Shown piece by piece: positions 8,950 to 17,149 of a DNA stretch of 64,000 bases (within the stretch, counting starts at the first letter, position 1; each line of letters starts with the position of its first letter). The stretch lies in NCBI RefSeq assembly GCF_018598225.1, contig NZ_JAHESF010000001.1, positions 186,001 through 250,000 of the forward strand, written 5' to 3'. The notes beneath the pieces were generated by a model. The model saw only the letters and a list, made by a program, of their open reading frames with translations, did no database searches and was not told the DNA's origin. The DNA comes from Chryseosolibacter histidinae. Lineage in GTDB: Bacteria > Bacteroidota > Bacteroidia > Cytophagales > Cyclobacteriaceae. Position numbers and translations under genes: made by a program.

Positions 8950-9786
8950 TTAATCCTGGGCCACCTTTGCAAAGGCTGCGTTTGCCCGGACGAGTAAACG
9001 GGGCTCTCCCATTTTTTCGGTAAGCTCGGCAAAAGCTGGCGTGGGCCCGCGCCATCGAAGTTCCTCGACATTGCAGAACAGCGGTGCGTTGGTCCGCAGG
9101 GTAGCGAGATTTTTGAAAAGCAATGCCTCTTCACGGCGGTCCTTCAATACCTTTTCAGGGAAAGCTTCTATCGGTCCATAGTCGTTCAGGAGGCGGGCCG
9201 CGCCAGTTTTTCCGATGCCGGCAATCCCGGGGTAGCCGTCTGCGCTGTCGCCGACGAGGGCCAGGAAATCAGGAATAAGCGCGGGACTGACTCCAAATTT
9301 TTTAAATACACCGTTCGCATCCCGGATCGCTCCCGCCTTGCGATCGATCTGCACTACGCGGTCTTCGCGTACACATTGCGCGAGATCTTTGTCGGGTGTC
9401 CAGATGCACACTTTCAATACCTGCGGATCGGCAGATGCCAGGTGCGCTGCAGAGGCAAGGGCGTCATCGGCTTCCAACTCGACCATGGGCCACACCATAA
9501 CACCCATCGATGCGAGCGCGTTTTCCAGCGGATGGAACTGCGCACGCAGCGCCCACTCGATGCCCGCCCCGGTCTTGTATCCCGGCCAAAGCTCATTACG
9601 AAACGACTCGATCACGTGGTCGGTGGCAACGCCTACATGGGTGGCACCTTCTTCGATCATCTGCAATACGCCATTCAGGACGCCCACCACCGCGCCGAAT
9701 GGTTTGTCTTGGCCCTTGTTGAACCTGCGCTGCCCATAAAAGTGGCGGAAGAGCTCATACGTACCGTCGATAAGATGCACGATCAT
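8950..9786 (-). CDS. Small 5'-3' exonuclease / flap endonuclease-like protein
   Basis: A 278-residue PIN-type nuclease resembling the 5' nuclease domain of DNA polymerase I and Xni/ExoIX. Acidic metal ligands are visible at LIDGTYELF (Asp7), ELEADDALAS, TPDKDL and the GDSADGYPG loop; the helix-hairpin/H3TH segment PGIAGIGKTGAARLL follows. It is a standalone protein with no polymerase domain. Likely acts on 5' flaps or primers in DNA repair, but a specific role cannot be told. Residues QD and the TAA stop fall in a CAGGATTAA word of repeat R2. Confidence 0.87.
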   Translation of the reverse strand: MIVHLIDGTYELFRHFYGQRRFNKGQDKPFGAVVGVLNGVLQMIEEGATHVGVATDHVIESFRNELWPGYKTGAGIEWALRAQFHPLENALASMGVMVWPMVELEADDALASAAHLASADPQVLKVCIWTPDKDLAQCVREDRVVQIDRKAGAIRDANGVFKKFGVSPALIPDFLALVGDSADGYPGIAGIGKTGAARLLNDYGPIEAFPEKVLKDRREEALLFKNLATLRTNAPLFCNVEELRWRGPTPAFAELTEKMGEPRLLVRANAAFAKVAQD

Positions 9787-9890
9787 GGAACAGGATTAAT
9801 ATGATTAACTGGATAAACAGGATTAAAGGTATGAACTGTCGGCGATATGACTGCATTTAATCCCGTAAATCCTGCGTAATCAAGGTTATG
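9787..9890. repeat. R2-type repeat tract
   Basis: ACAGGATTAATATGATTAAC through AAACAGGATTAAAGG, then TTAATCCCGTAAATCCTGCG as the opposite arm. It fills the space between the exonuclease start and the end of the YfiR-like gene, so the promoter of the exonuclease would have to lie inside the repeat. Confidence 0.65.
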
Positions 9891-10476
9891 GTTTATAGAG
9901 GGTAGCAATCCTCAACAACTTGGAGCTCACCTCCAATCCTGATCCGGCGGTGGCTTCCTGGTTGATCTCGATCCGAAGCTTGCCGCCCTCGATGTAGAAT
10001 CTTAAGATACCGGCCTGTTTTGTAAAATGCTCGTGGTCGCTGACGGTCAGCACAGGTTTGCCATGCGTGCTTTGGATCACCTGCTTCATGGCCGGAAAAG
10101 ATTTGTCGATGAAGAGGATCTCACATTCACCAACCTCGGGTGTAATGCTGCTGAAGTATTTGATGGTGATGGGACGATCGTTGACCTTCTCATTTTCTAC
10201 CACCTCGCTCAGGTAAGTGCCGAAAGTATTTTGTCCAAGCACGCCGATCACAAAGGGCGATTGGGCGTCATCAAACGACGACGAAGGCCAGCCAATAAAT
10301 TGGGTGAAGTTATAAAGAAAGACTGCCTTTACCTGCGTTGCCCGGCTTTCGGGGCTCTGAAGCGGCGGACGCATTCCCGTGACCACCAAAACCATAGCGG
10401 CAGACAGCATGAACCTTCCGGCGATGGAAGTACCCGCTATCCGCGATATGGAAAATATTTTCATCAGAACCTGCAT
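9886..10476 (-). CDS. YfiR-family (DUF4154) periplasmic protein
   Basis: A 196-residue protein with an N-terminal hydrophobic export segment (residues about 15-37) followed by the DUF4154/YfiR pattern: KAVFLYNFTQFIGWP near residue 50, then GQNTFG and the final VSSKLLRIATL. In Pseudomonas YfiR is a periplasmic repressor of a membrane diguanylate cyclase; here no cyclase is present and the partners are a TonB receptor and histidine kinase. It overlaps the receptor gene by 13 bases and is the last gene of the operon. Function as a periplasmic signal-modulating protein is inferred. Confidence 0.85.
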   Translation of the reverse strand: MQVLMKIFSISRIAGTSIAGRFMLSAAMVLVVTGMRPPLQSPESRATQVKAVFLYNFTQFIGWPSSSFDDAQSPFVIGVLGQNTFGTYLSEVVENEKVNDRPITIKYFSSITPEVGECEILFIDKSFPAMKQVIQSTHGKPVLTVSDHEHFTKQAGILRFYIEGGKLRIEINQEATAGSGLEVSSKLLRIATLYKP

Positions 10477-12389
10477 ACTATTTTTCCGTAAACGCTTCGC
10501 TCGATGTCTTTGGGTGCCGGTGACGAGGGAATGAATTCCGTATGGTGATCTTGCAGCAGGTTTTGACCGGTGATGTTCAGCTCGATCATTTTGGCCAGGC
10601 GTATTCCCAGGCTCACATCGAGGCCCGCATATTCTGACACATAGGGATCAGGTAATCTGCCGATATAACGCATCACGATCCCTAAACGCAAGATCTCGAA
10701 CAATTGTGTGGTGGACTGGATCAGGGCCTGATGTTCGGGATCGTTGCTTTCTGCCGAGGCGTTGTTCAAGTCGGTGTTACCGGGCTTCACGTTGAGATCT
10801 TTGTTAAGATACGTGTAGCCGAACCGCAGCTTCCACTTTTCTGTGACCTGCTGTGTTGCCGAGAGCTCCACGCCATGACTGTTGCCTTCAACACCGTTGG
10901 CGAAGGTAACGGGAATGCCAAACGGCGCAGGGCCAGGTTGCACGCTGCGGATCCCGTCGTACCGGTTGTAAAATGCCGACACGGCCATCGACGTATTGCT
11001 GGGCAGTTGTGTTCGCCAGCCCAGCTCATAAGCAATAAGCTCTTCCGACTTGAAATCGCTGCCAGCTATAAAGGGAATGCCGGGTGCGAGGTACAGGTTA
11101 AACTCGCGATCGATCCTGGCCGGGTTTCGTACCGCCCTGGAAACCGCTGCCCACACGGTCTGGTTGGGGCGTGGCGTCCAGGTTAGCCGTGCGTTGGGCT
11201 GATACTGGTAATTCGTGTAGGTGTTATGCTCCGCTTTGATGCCCAGTGTCGCCTGAAGCTTGTCTTTTACCAGCGAGATCTGATCTTGTACAAAAACGTT
11301 GTAGAGGTAGAGCGATTTTTTCGCGGGTTTGAAAGCGAACAGCTCCAGGTTCTCTACATCATGCTCCATCATGCGGAATCCGAGACCGTAAATGAGCGTA
11401 TGGTTTCTTCCGAGCTGCAGCCGGTGAAGTCCTTCAACGTCGTAGGTGGAAAGTTTTTCGGTAAAGTCATTCCTGAAGTCGCGCCAGGTTCTGTCGTAAA
11501 ATACCTGTACCTGGAAGTCAGACTTTTCAGACTGCGATTGGTTCCACCGGGCCACCACATTATTGCCACGCGCCACCACGGGTTTGTTTCCATCGGGATC
11601 GGGCCTGCCGTCATAAAAATTAGCCTGGGCCATTACGGTACTTTTTTCTGAGCGCACCCAATCCATTCTTAATCCTCCCTGTGCCATCTGCCAGTCGTCG
11701 TAAGCGTCAACGCTATCCTGAAAGATCGTGTTGTCACGTTTGAAGGCGGTGGCATAAGCGCGGTAGGTGAGCTTGTCAGAAAGTTTTCCGCCGTAGCGCA
11801 GGCTGCCGAGGCCCCGGAGCTCTGTGCCGGCAGCAGCTTCTGCATAAAGGCCCTGGGTCTGGCTTGTGTTTTTGGTAATAATGTTGATCACACCATTCAC
11901 AGCGTTGGCGCCCCAAAGTGTGCCCCCCGGTCCGCTGATCACTTCAATACGTTCGATGTCTTCAAGCACAAGGTTCTGCACATCCCAGAAAACGCCGGCA
12001 TACATCGGTGTATACACCACACGGCCATCGATGAGCACCAGCAGCTTGTTGGCCAGCACATTGTTGAAGCCGCGGGCGCTGATGGCCCATTGACTGGCAT
12101 TGACCTGGGCAACCTGGAGGTTAGACGCCAGCTTCAACGCTTCTGGCACACTGGTTGCGCCCGAGCTGCGGATATCTTCATATGTGATCACCTGCACGGC
12201 GGAGGCAGCCTGAACGATCTTTTCCTTTTGTTTGGAGACAGAGATCACCTCGATGTCCATCAATTCTTCCATGCTCAGTGCCTTCAGCTTGGTTAGCTCC
12301 AGGTCCTGCGTTTTGCCAACGCGTGCGCATAGGCATAAAGTGAGCGCAAGGACAAGTAAGCGGTACATGGTCTTGGCGGGGTGTGTCAT
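10464..12389 (-). CDS. TonB-dependent outer-membrane receptor
   Basis: A 641-residue receptor with signal peptide (1-27). Plug domain spans about 40-170 with the SVSKQKEKIVQAAS TonB-box-like start, GATSVPEALKLASN, ARGFNNV and WGANAVNGVINIITK; the remainder is a beta-barrel ending in the aromatic C terminus IVCRF. It resembles the cobalamin/ferric-siderophore receptor type with a short plug rather than SusC. It sits between a response regulator (12 bases upstream) and a YfiR-like gene (overlap), an arrangement that suggests receptor-linked signalling through the kinase. Ligand unknown. Confidence 0.9.
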   Translation of the reverse strand: MTHPAKTMYRLLVLALTLCLCARVGKTQDLELTKLKALSMEELMDIEVISVSKQKEKIVQAASAVQVITYEDIRSSGATSVPEALKLASNLQVAQVNASQWAISARGFNNVLANKLLVLIDGRVVYTPMYAGVFWDVQNLVLEDIERIEVISGPGGTLWGANAVNGVINIITKNTSQTQGLYAEAAAGTELRGLGSLRYGGKLSDKLTYRAYATAFKRDNTIFQDSVDAYDDWQMAQGGLRMDWVRSEKSTVMAQANFYDGRPDPDGNKPVVARGNNVVARWNQSQSEKSDFQVQVFYDRTWRDFRNDFTEKLSTYDVEGLHRLQLGRNHTLIYGLGFRMMEHDVENLELFAFKPAKKSLYLYNVFVQDQISLVKDKLQATLGIKAEHNTYTNYQYQPNARLTWTPRPNQTVWAAVSRAVRNPARIDREFNLYLAPGIPFIAGSDFKSEELIAYELGWRTQLPSNTSMAVSAFYNRYDGIRSVQPGPAPFGIPVTFANGVEGNSHGVELSATQQVTEKWKLRFGYTYLNKDLNVKPGNTDLNNASAESNDPEHQALIQSTTQLFEILRLGIVMRYIGRLPDPYVSEYAGLDVSLGIRLAKMIELNITGQNLLQDHHTEFIPSSPAPKDIERSVYGKIVCRF

Positions 12390-12401
12390 GCTGGCGTGGC
12401 G

Positions 12402-12848
12402 TTATTTGGGTGACTGGTTCACGAGCAGCCAGAACATACCGAGCTCGGCAACGGCTTTCGAAAAGTTATCGAAGCCTACGGGTTTTACCACATAGGCATT
12501 CACACCGGAGGCGTACGTGGCCACAATGTCTTTTTCTTCTCCGGAAGAGGTCATGATCACCACGGGAATCGCCCTCGTACGCTCGTCTTCACGGATCGCC
12601 TTCAGCACCTGCAGACCGTCTACTTTCGGCATCTTCAGGTCCAGCAGAATTACCTTGGGTTTGTCTTCCACTTTTCGGTCTGAGAATGGCCCTTTGCCAA
12701 AAATGAAGTTCAGGGCCTGCTCGCCGTCTGACAGGTGAATGAGGTTATTACCGAGGTTGCATTTCTTCAAGGCGCGCATCACGAGGGTTGCATCATCGGG
12801 ATTGTCCTCGACCAGTAATATGTCTACATCATGAATTGAGCTATTCAT
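12402..12848 (-). CDS. CheY-like single-domain response regulator
   Basis: A 148-residue receiver domain with no output domain. Acidic pocket LLVEDNPDD (residues 11-19), phospho-acceptor Asp70 in ILLDLKMP, conserved TSS (VIMTSSGEE) and Lys in VVKPVGF are all intact. The open frame extends upstream to 13022, but that is inside the kinase gene; the ATG at 12848 overlaps the kinase stop by eight bases and is the natural start. This Rcp1-like type, following a kinase, typically relays phosphate to another protein. Confidence 0.9.
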   Translation of the reverse strand: MNSSIHDVDILLVEDNPDDATLVMRALKKCNLGNNLIHLSDGEQALNFIFGKGPFSDRKVEDKPKVILLDLKMPKVDGLQVLKAIREDERTRAIPVVIMTSSGEEKDIVATYASGVNAYVVKPVGFDNFSKAVAELGMFWLLVNQSPK

Positions 12849-14307
12849 AAAGCATGGTTTCGTTTTTGGTGGAAGGGATCGAGAAATAAAATGTTGCACC
12901 CTCATTTTCCTTCGCCTCGGCCCATATTCTGCCGTTGTGTTTTGTGATGATGCGGTGAACGAGCGCCAGTCCCACACCGGTACCCTCGAACTCTCCGCCG
13001 TTATGAAGGCGCTGGAACACACCGAACAGTTTGTTGTAATACTCCATATTGAAGCCGGCGCCGTTGTCTTTCACATAGAACACATGTTCGCCATGTTCTT
13101 TAAATGAGCCGATCTCAACCACGGGCCGTTCTTTTTTCATGGAATACTTCAGCGCGTTGGAGACAAGGTTCTGCATCACCTGTCGTAACATGCTGCTATC
13201 GCCCTGGATCTGGGGCATCTGTTTGATGATGACTTCCGTTTTGTTCCCGTATTGTCCTTTGAGCTCTTCTGTTACAGTTTTAGCGATCGAGGTCATATCG
13301 AGGTTGAGCCGGGTCACGCTTTGTTTACCCAGCCTCGAAAATGCCAGGAGGTCGTCGATCAGCTGGCCCATGCGCAGGCCATTTCTCATGATGGTGTTCA
13401 GGGTCTGCACGCCTTCTTCGCCGAGAACGTGTCCATGGTCTTCCAGCAGGATCCGGGAGAATCCGTTGATGGATCTTAAAGGCGCGCGGAGGTCATGGGA
13501 GACCGAATAGGAGAATGCTTCCAGCTCTTTGTTGACCGCTTCGAGGTCATGGGTACGCTTTTCGATCGTCAGCTCCAGCTCCTGGTTGAACGACTGGATC
13601 CTTTCGTTCTGTGCCTGGATCTCCGCGAGCATCTGGTTGAAGGCGTCGGTCAGGTACCCGATCTCGTCGTTGCCTGACTTCAATGCCCTCACTGAATAGT
13701 CTTTTTGCTCCGAGACCACCTTGGCTGTGCGGGTAAGCGCGTGCACGGGCCTGGAGATACTGCGCTGCAACCTGTTGGAAAGAACATAAGCTACCACGAA
13801 GGAGAGGGCTATCACAACACTGCCGATGGTTGCGTACAGCCGCAGCCTGTCGTACATGGCATCCATATCCGATTTCAGGTAGAGCATGCCCAGTGCGTTG
13901 TTGTTTTGAGTGACCGGCTCCAGCACCACCAGGTTGGAGTCTTCGAAGTGATGGCTTCCCTGTTTTTGTGGCAGATGCCGGGGCAGTGACGGCGCCGCAT
14001 CGCTCTGTGAATAGTGGGTAAACAAATTGCCATGCTTGTCATAAAGGGCTGCCGCCAGGATGTGTTTCTCGGCCTTCAGGGCCAGGAGGATTTCATTGGC
14101 ATCTTCCTCGATATTGAAAGCCAGGGCAGCCGTAGAGTTATTGGCAACGATCTTTGCCAGCACGGAAAGCTGGCGTGCATACGTCTGCCGGAAGGTAACG
14201 ACCTCGTAAACGAAATATGCTGAAAAGGTGAAAAGAAGCACCGCGGCACTTGTGAGCAGAATGACCCATCGGATTTTTCGTTTGATAGGAGAGTGCCTCA
14301 GTAACAT
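12841..14307 (-). CDS. Membrane sensor histidine kinase with HAMP domain
   Basis: A 488-residue kinase. Membrane helices at residues about 13-36 and 158-177 enclose a periplasmic sensor of CHASE8-like pattern ([17 protein letters not shown]). A HAMP domain (about 178-230) and coiled coil lead to the HisKA motif with His271 ([14 protein letters not shown]), then the N, G1 and G2 boxes of the ATPase ([29 protein letters not shown]). First gene of the unit kinase, receiver, TonB receptor, YfiR-like protein. A terminator for the preceding gene lies 34 bases upstream. Confidence 0.92.
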   Translation of the reverse strand: MLLRHSPIKRKIRWVILLTSAAVLLFTFSAYFVYEVVTFRQTYARQLSVLAKIVANNSTAALAFNIEEDANEILLALKAEKHILAAALYDKHGNLFTHYSQSDAAPSLPRHLPQKQGSHHFEDSNLVVLEPVTQNNNALGMLYLKSDMDAMYDRLRLYATIGSVVIALSFVVAYVLSNRLQRSISRPVHALTRTAKVVSEQKDYSVRALKSGNDEIGYLTDAFNQMLAEIQAQNERIQSFNQELELTIEKRTHDLEAVNKELEAFSYSVSHDLRAPLRSINGFSRILLEDHGHVLGEEGVQTLNTIMRNGLRMGQLIDDLLAFSRLGKQSVTRLNLDMTSIAKTVTEELKGQYGNKTEVIIKQMPQIQGDSSMLRQVMQNLVSNALKYSMKKERPVVEIGSFKEHGEHVFYVKDNGAGFNMEYYNKLFGVFQRLHNGGEFEGTGVGLALVHRIITKHNGRIWAEAKENEGATFYFSIPSTKNETMLYE

Positions 14308-14340
14308 GCCTACTAGCTTGGTAAGGTTTAAAGTGGGGAT

Positions 14341-14390
14341 AAAAAAACAAGCCCAACGGGCAGCGTAGGCAACGCTATTCTTGGGCTTGT
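14341..14390 (-). terminator. Rho-independent terminator, minus strand
   Basis: ACAAGCCCAA at 14347-14356 pairs perfectly with TTGGGCTTGT at 14381-14390; the loop contains a second small stem (AGCGT/ACGCT). On the minus strand the stem is followed by seven Ts (14341-14347). It ends transcription coming from the TfoX-N gene before the histidine kinase gene. Confidence 0.9.
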
Positions 14391-14430
14391 CGCTAAGATA
14401 CTGTTTTGGCGGGTTATTACAAATCGTTGG

Positions 14431-14632
14431 GCTCCGGAACGGTTTCCCGCAGATTACGCAGATCAGCGCAGAGGGGTTATGGATTTTATCAGCGTGAATC
14501 AGCGGGATCTGCGGGAACTGGATGCGCGACGCGGCCGGGGCTCCGAACGGTTTCCCGCGGATTACGCGGATCAGCGCAGAGGGTATGGATTTTATCAGCG
14601 TGAATCAGCGGGATCTGCGGGAACGAACGGTG
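14431..14632. repeat. Tandemly duplicated R3 palindromic repeat
   Basis: Two copies, 14431-14521 and 14540-14630, about 109 bases apart, each running from CGGTTTCCCGC(A/G)GATTACGC to TCAGCGGGATCTGCGGGAAC. Each copy is itself a loose palindrome. The second copy encodes the last residues (RSRRSR) and TGA stop of the TfoX-N gene on the minus strand. Confidence 0.85.
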
Positions 14633-14997
14633 CCGCTGCGGGACTTCGAAGCCTTTTTCTTCTTCGAAGCCTTGGCATTTTCATTGAAGCTCAGGCACAA
14701 CTTCAACCAGTACTCAAAATCTCTTTTGGACTTATATCCTTCTTCGCTCACGTAACAATAACCTTTGAACTCACGACCTCTCATGATCATTGTCTGAAAG
14801 CCGTTCCGCTCTGCTACTTCTTCCTGAAGCGTCGGGTCGAAACGGCACATGAGGTTGTCGCCGCTTACATTCACACACATCTTTCCGTTCACTAAAAATG
14901 CGAGTCCGCGGAACATTTTCTTTTCTTCGATTTCAAGTTCCGGAATCGTTTGAAGAAATTCTCTGACCCTGTCGGCGAGTGCGATGCTGTAAGCCAT
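14605..14997 (-). CDS. TfoX/Sxy N-terminal-domain protein
   Basis: A 130-residue protein made of the TfoX N-terminal domain (about 5-100): KKMFRGLAFLVNGKMCVNVS and KGYCYVSEEG are the typical core. It lacks the C-terminal TfoX domain found in competence regulators, as do many such small proteins outside Proteobacteria, so a competence role should not be assumed. The tail (about 105-130) is a Lys/Ser/Arg-rich, probably disordered stretch, and its end is written by repeat R3. It stands alone with a 435-base spacer upstream. Confidence 0.82.
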   Translation of the reverse strand: MAYSIALADRVREFLQTIPELEIEEKKMFRGLAFLVNGKMCVNVSGDNLMCRFDPTLQEEVAERNGFQTMIMRGREFKGYCYVSEEGYKSKRDFEYWLKLCLSFNENAKASKKKKASKSRSGTVRSRRSR

Positions 14998-15453
14998 TGT
15001 AAACTACTTTTGGTTTTGCTGTGTTGACATCTCAGGGTATCAAAACAGGAATGAGGCCTCCCATTTTGCAATCTGAAACACTGGCGGTCTCCTGTAAGAA
15101 GCCAGCAGCACAAATCAGATTAATAATCTTGTAAATGCCAAAACAGCCAGAGTAATACGTTATTAAAATGCTGATTATTAGATTGTTACAGGTGTATCTC
15201 CCGGAAGAGGATGGAGTGCGTTCACGTGTAAGATCTACCTGTGTTTACGGCAAATACGTAAGTAGAATTTCGTAACACTCGTTAGGTCTGGTAAAAAAAT
15301 TGCCATACTTTTTTTGAGCGGCGCTATCCTTATACTGTTGAGCACGTATACAGGATAGTCGCACAGCAAGATCCCGTAAGGGCCTTATTTTAAGAACGGT
15401 GGTTACTATTTTTTTTTAAATGGGATTCTAAAGTGTACATTTGCGACTTCGAA
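14998..15453. other. Long intergenic region between divergent genes
   Basis: About 450 AT-rich bases with no credible gene. It holds an imperfect hairpin CTATCCTTATAC (15324-15335) with GTATACAGGATAG (15346-15358), a single bulge apart, and a TACATTTG box at 15436-15443 that fits TAnnTTTG but has no TTG 20 bases upstream. Control sites for the RND operon are likely here. Confidence 0.4.
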
Positions 15454-15903
15454 ATGAAAGGAAGCAACGACTATTCAAGCACACAACATCGGCAAAGGTC
15501 CTGGTCGGACCTGGCGCTGAACTGCTGCTTTGTAGTCTTCGCGGCACTTTTCCTCGTTGTTCAGCATGGTGTTGCGCTGGCCGATGTGCCATCACAGCAA
15601 TGCGAGGTTCGCGACCATGCTTCTCATCTTCCCTTCGACGGTTTCATTTTCAGCGCCCATCATTCAGCGCATCATCCTTTCGGGGCCGAACCGGCGCCGG
15701 TAGAACGCAGGATGTTCGAGAGCGAGTCGGAAAACGACTCGGATGATGAGACCGGCAAACTAAGCCACATCCTTCCCGCGGAGATCACGTTAAGTCTCCA
15801 CTCGGAAAAGTCTTTATTCCTGCACCTGAAGCTCTGTAACGAGAGCCGTGCAAGGATCGATCTTTTTGTCCTCCATCATTCCTGGAAAAGCTACTTATCG
15901 TAA
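15454..15903 (+). CDS. Small His-rich membrane/secreted protein ahead of the efflux operon
   Basis: A 149-residue protein not recognised as a named family. One hydrophobic segment (about 19-42, LALNCCFVVFAALFLVVQHG) could be a signal anchor; it is followed by QQCEVRDHASH and HHSAHHPFG, a Cys/His-rich patch, then an acidic stretch (ESESENDSDDE) and a beta-rich tail. The frame also opens at a GTG at 15433, but the ATG at 15454 fits better. It is 134 bases before the RND adaptor gene, which itself begins with a His-rich segment after its lipid-anchored Cys. A role in sensing or handling a metal or stress signal for the pump is a guess. Confidence 0.6.
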   Translation: MKGSNDYSSTQHRQRSWSDLALNCCFVVFAALFLVVQHGVALADVPSQQCEVRDHASHLPFDGFIFSAHHSAHHPFGAEPAPVERRMFESESENDSDDETGKLSHILPAEITLSLHSEKSLFLHLKLCNESRARIDLFVLHHSWKSYLS

Positions 15904-15920
15904 GTCGATTGTCCATTCTT

Positions 15921-15939
15921 CTTAATGCGAGTCATTAAG
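15921..15939. promoter_or_regulatory. Candidate operator: CTTAATG inverted repeat
   Basis: CTTAATG at 15921-15927 and CATTAAG at 15933-15939 form a perfect 7-bp inverted repeat with a 5-base spacer, just before the RND adaptor gene. The size suits a dimeric HTH regulator. No regulator gene is adjacent. Confidence 0.35.
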
Positions 15940-15950
15940 ACGTCTGTTTT

Positions 15951-16002
15951 CGTGTACCGCCATCGTTAGCCGGCATTTGTCTTCTTACTTTTCAGGTACA
16001 CG
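15951..16002. promoter_or_regulatory. Inverted repeat CGTGTACC/GGTACACG upstream of RND adaptor
   Basis: CGTGTACC at 15951-15958 is perfectly mirrored by GGTACACG at 15995-16002, 35 bases before the adaptor start. It could be a leader-RNA stem with a long loop or two half-operators; the sequence alone cannot decide. Confidence 0.35.
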
Positions 16003-16036
16003 GTCCCCCATTATTAGACACATTTAATTAATTACA

Positions 16037-17125
16037 ATGACAACGATAAGAATTTCAATTCTCCTGTGCGTGGCGGCGCTCTGTTTTACTGGCTGCCGGC
16101 ACGGTGAGCATGAAAAACACGAGGATACGAAATTTGTAGTGACCAGCCCGGTCAAAAAAGATACGTTAGTTTATAATGAATACGTCTGTCAGATCCGCTC
16201 GATCCAGCATATTGAGGTCAGGGCCCTTGAAAAAGGATATTTGCAGCACATCTATGTAGATGAAGGGCAAGTGGTGAAGAAAGGCACACTCATGTTCCAG
16301 ATCATGCCGATGGTTTATCAGGCTGAAATGGAGAAGGCAGAGGCAGAGGTAAAGTTTGCTGAAATAGAATATCTTAATACAAAGAGTCTTGCGGACAGCA
16401 ACATCGTTTCGAAAAACGAGCTTGCCCTGTCGCAGGCAAGATTGAACAAAGCAAAGGCTGAGCTGTCACTGTCACAGGCGCACCTTGGCTTTACGAAAAT
16501 ACGCGCTCCCTTTGATGGGATCATGGACCGTTTCCATGTGCGGCAGGGAAGCCTTGTTGACGAGGGCGAGCTGCTGACCACGCTTTCGGATAACAGCAAG
16601 ATGTGGGTGTATTTCAACGTGCCTGAAGCCGAATACCTGGATTATGCAACACGCGCCAAGTCGGGCAAGCCACTCGAGGTGAGGTTGCAAATGGCCAACA
16701 GCCAGTTGTTCGAACATACCGGTGTGGTTGAGACCATCGAAGCTGATTTCAACAATGAAACCGGTAACATCGCTTTCCGTGCAACGTTCCCCAATCCTAA
16801 AGGAATCCTGAGGCACGGTGAGACAGGTAACATCATGATGCCTGTTGTACTGAAAGATGCCGTGTTGATCCCGCAGAAAGCGACCTTTGAAATTCTTGAT
16901 AAGAAGTATGTGTTCGTCGTTGACGATAAGAACGTTGTCAAGTCAAGGGAAATCACCATCGGAACAGAGGTACCTCACTTATACGTTGTCACCAAAGGCC
17001 TGAGCGAGAATGACAAGATCCTCGTGGAAGGTTTACGCAAGGTGAAGAACAACGATGAGATCCACTACGATTTCCAGGGCCAGAAAGAGATCATCGCGCA
17101 ATTGAAGCAGTTGCACGCCGAGTAA
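16037..17125 (+). CDS. RND efflux periplasmic adaptor (membrane fusion protein)
   Basis: A 362-residue lipoprotein: signal peptide with lipobox FTGC at residues 18-21, then an unusual RHGEHEKHED stretch. The HlyD/AcrA plan is clear: lipoyl half-motif at about 60-95 (RALEKGYLQHIYVDEGQVVKKG), alpha-hairpin about 98-150, second lipoyl half (FTKIRAPFDGIMDRFHV), then beta-barrel domains to the end. It links the inner-membrane pump to the outer-membrane channel. First of three genes, 24 bases before the transporter. Confidence 0.92.
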   Translation: MTTIRISILLCVAALCFTGCRHGEHEKHEDTKFVVTSPVKKDTLVYNEYVCQIRSIQHIEVRALEKGYLQHIYVDEGQVVKKGTLMFQIMPMVYQAEMEKAEAEVKFAEIEYLNTKSLADSNIVSKNELALSQARLNKAKAELSLSQAHLGFTKIRAPFDGIMDRFHVRQGSLVDEGELLTTLSDNSKMWVYFNVPEAEYLDYATRAKSGKPLEVRLQMANSQLFEHTGVVETIEADFNNETGNIAFRATFPNPKGILRHGETGNIMMPVVLKDAVLIPQKATFEILDKKYVFVVDDKNVVKSREITIGTEVPHLYVVTKGLSENDKILVEGLRKVKNNDEIHYDFQGQKEIIAQLKQLHAE

Positions 17126-17149
17126 GTTATAGCCTAAAAGAAATCCAAC

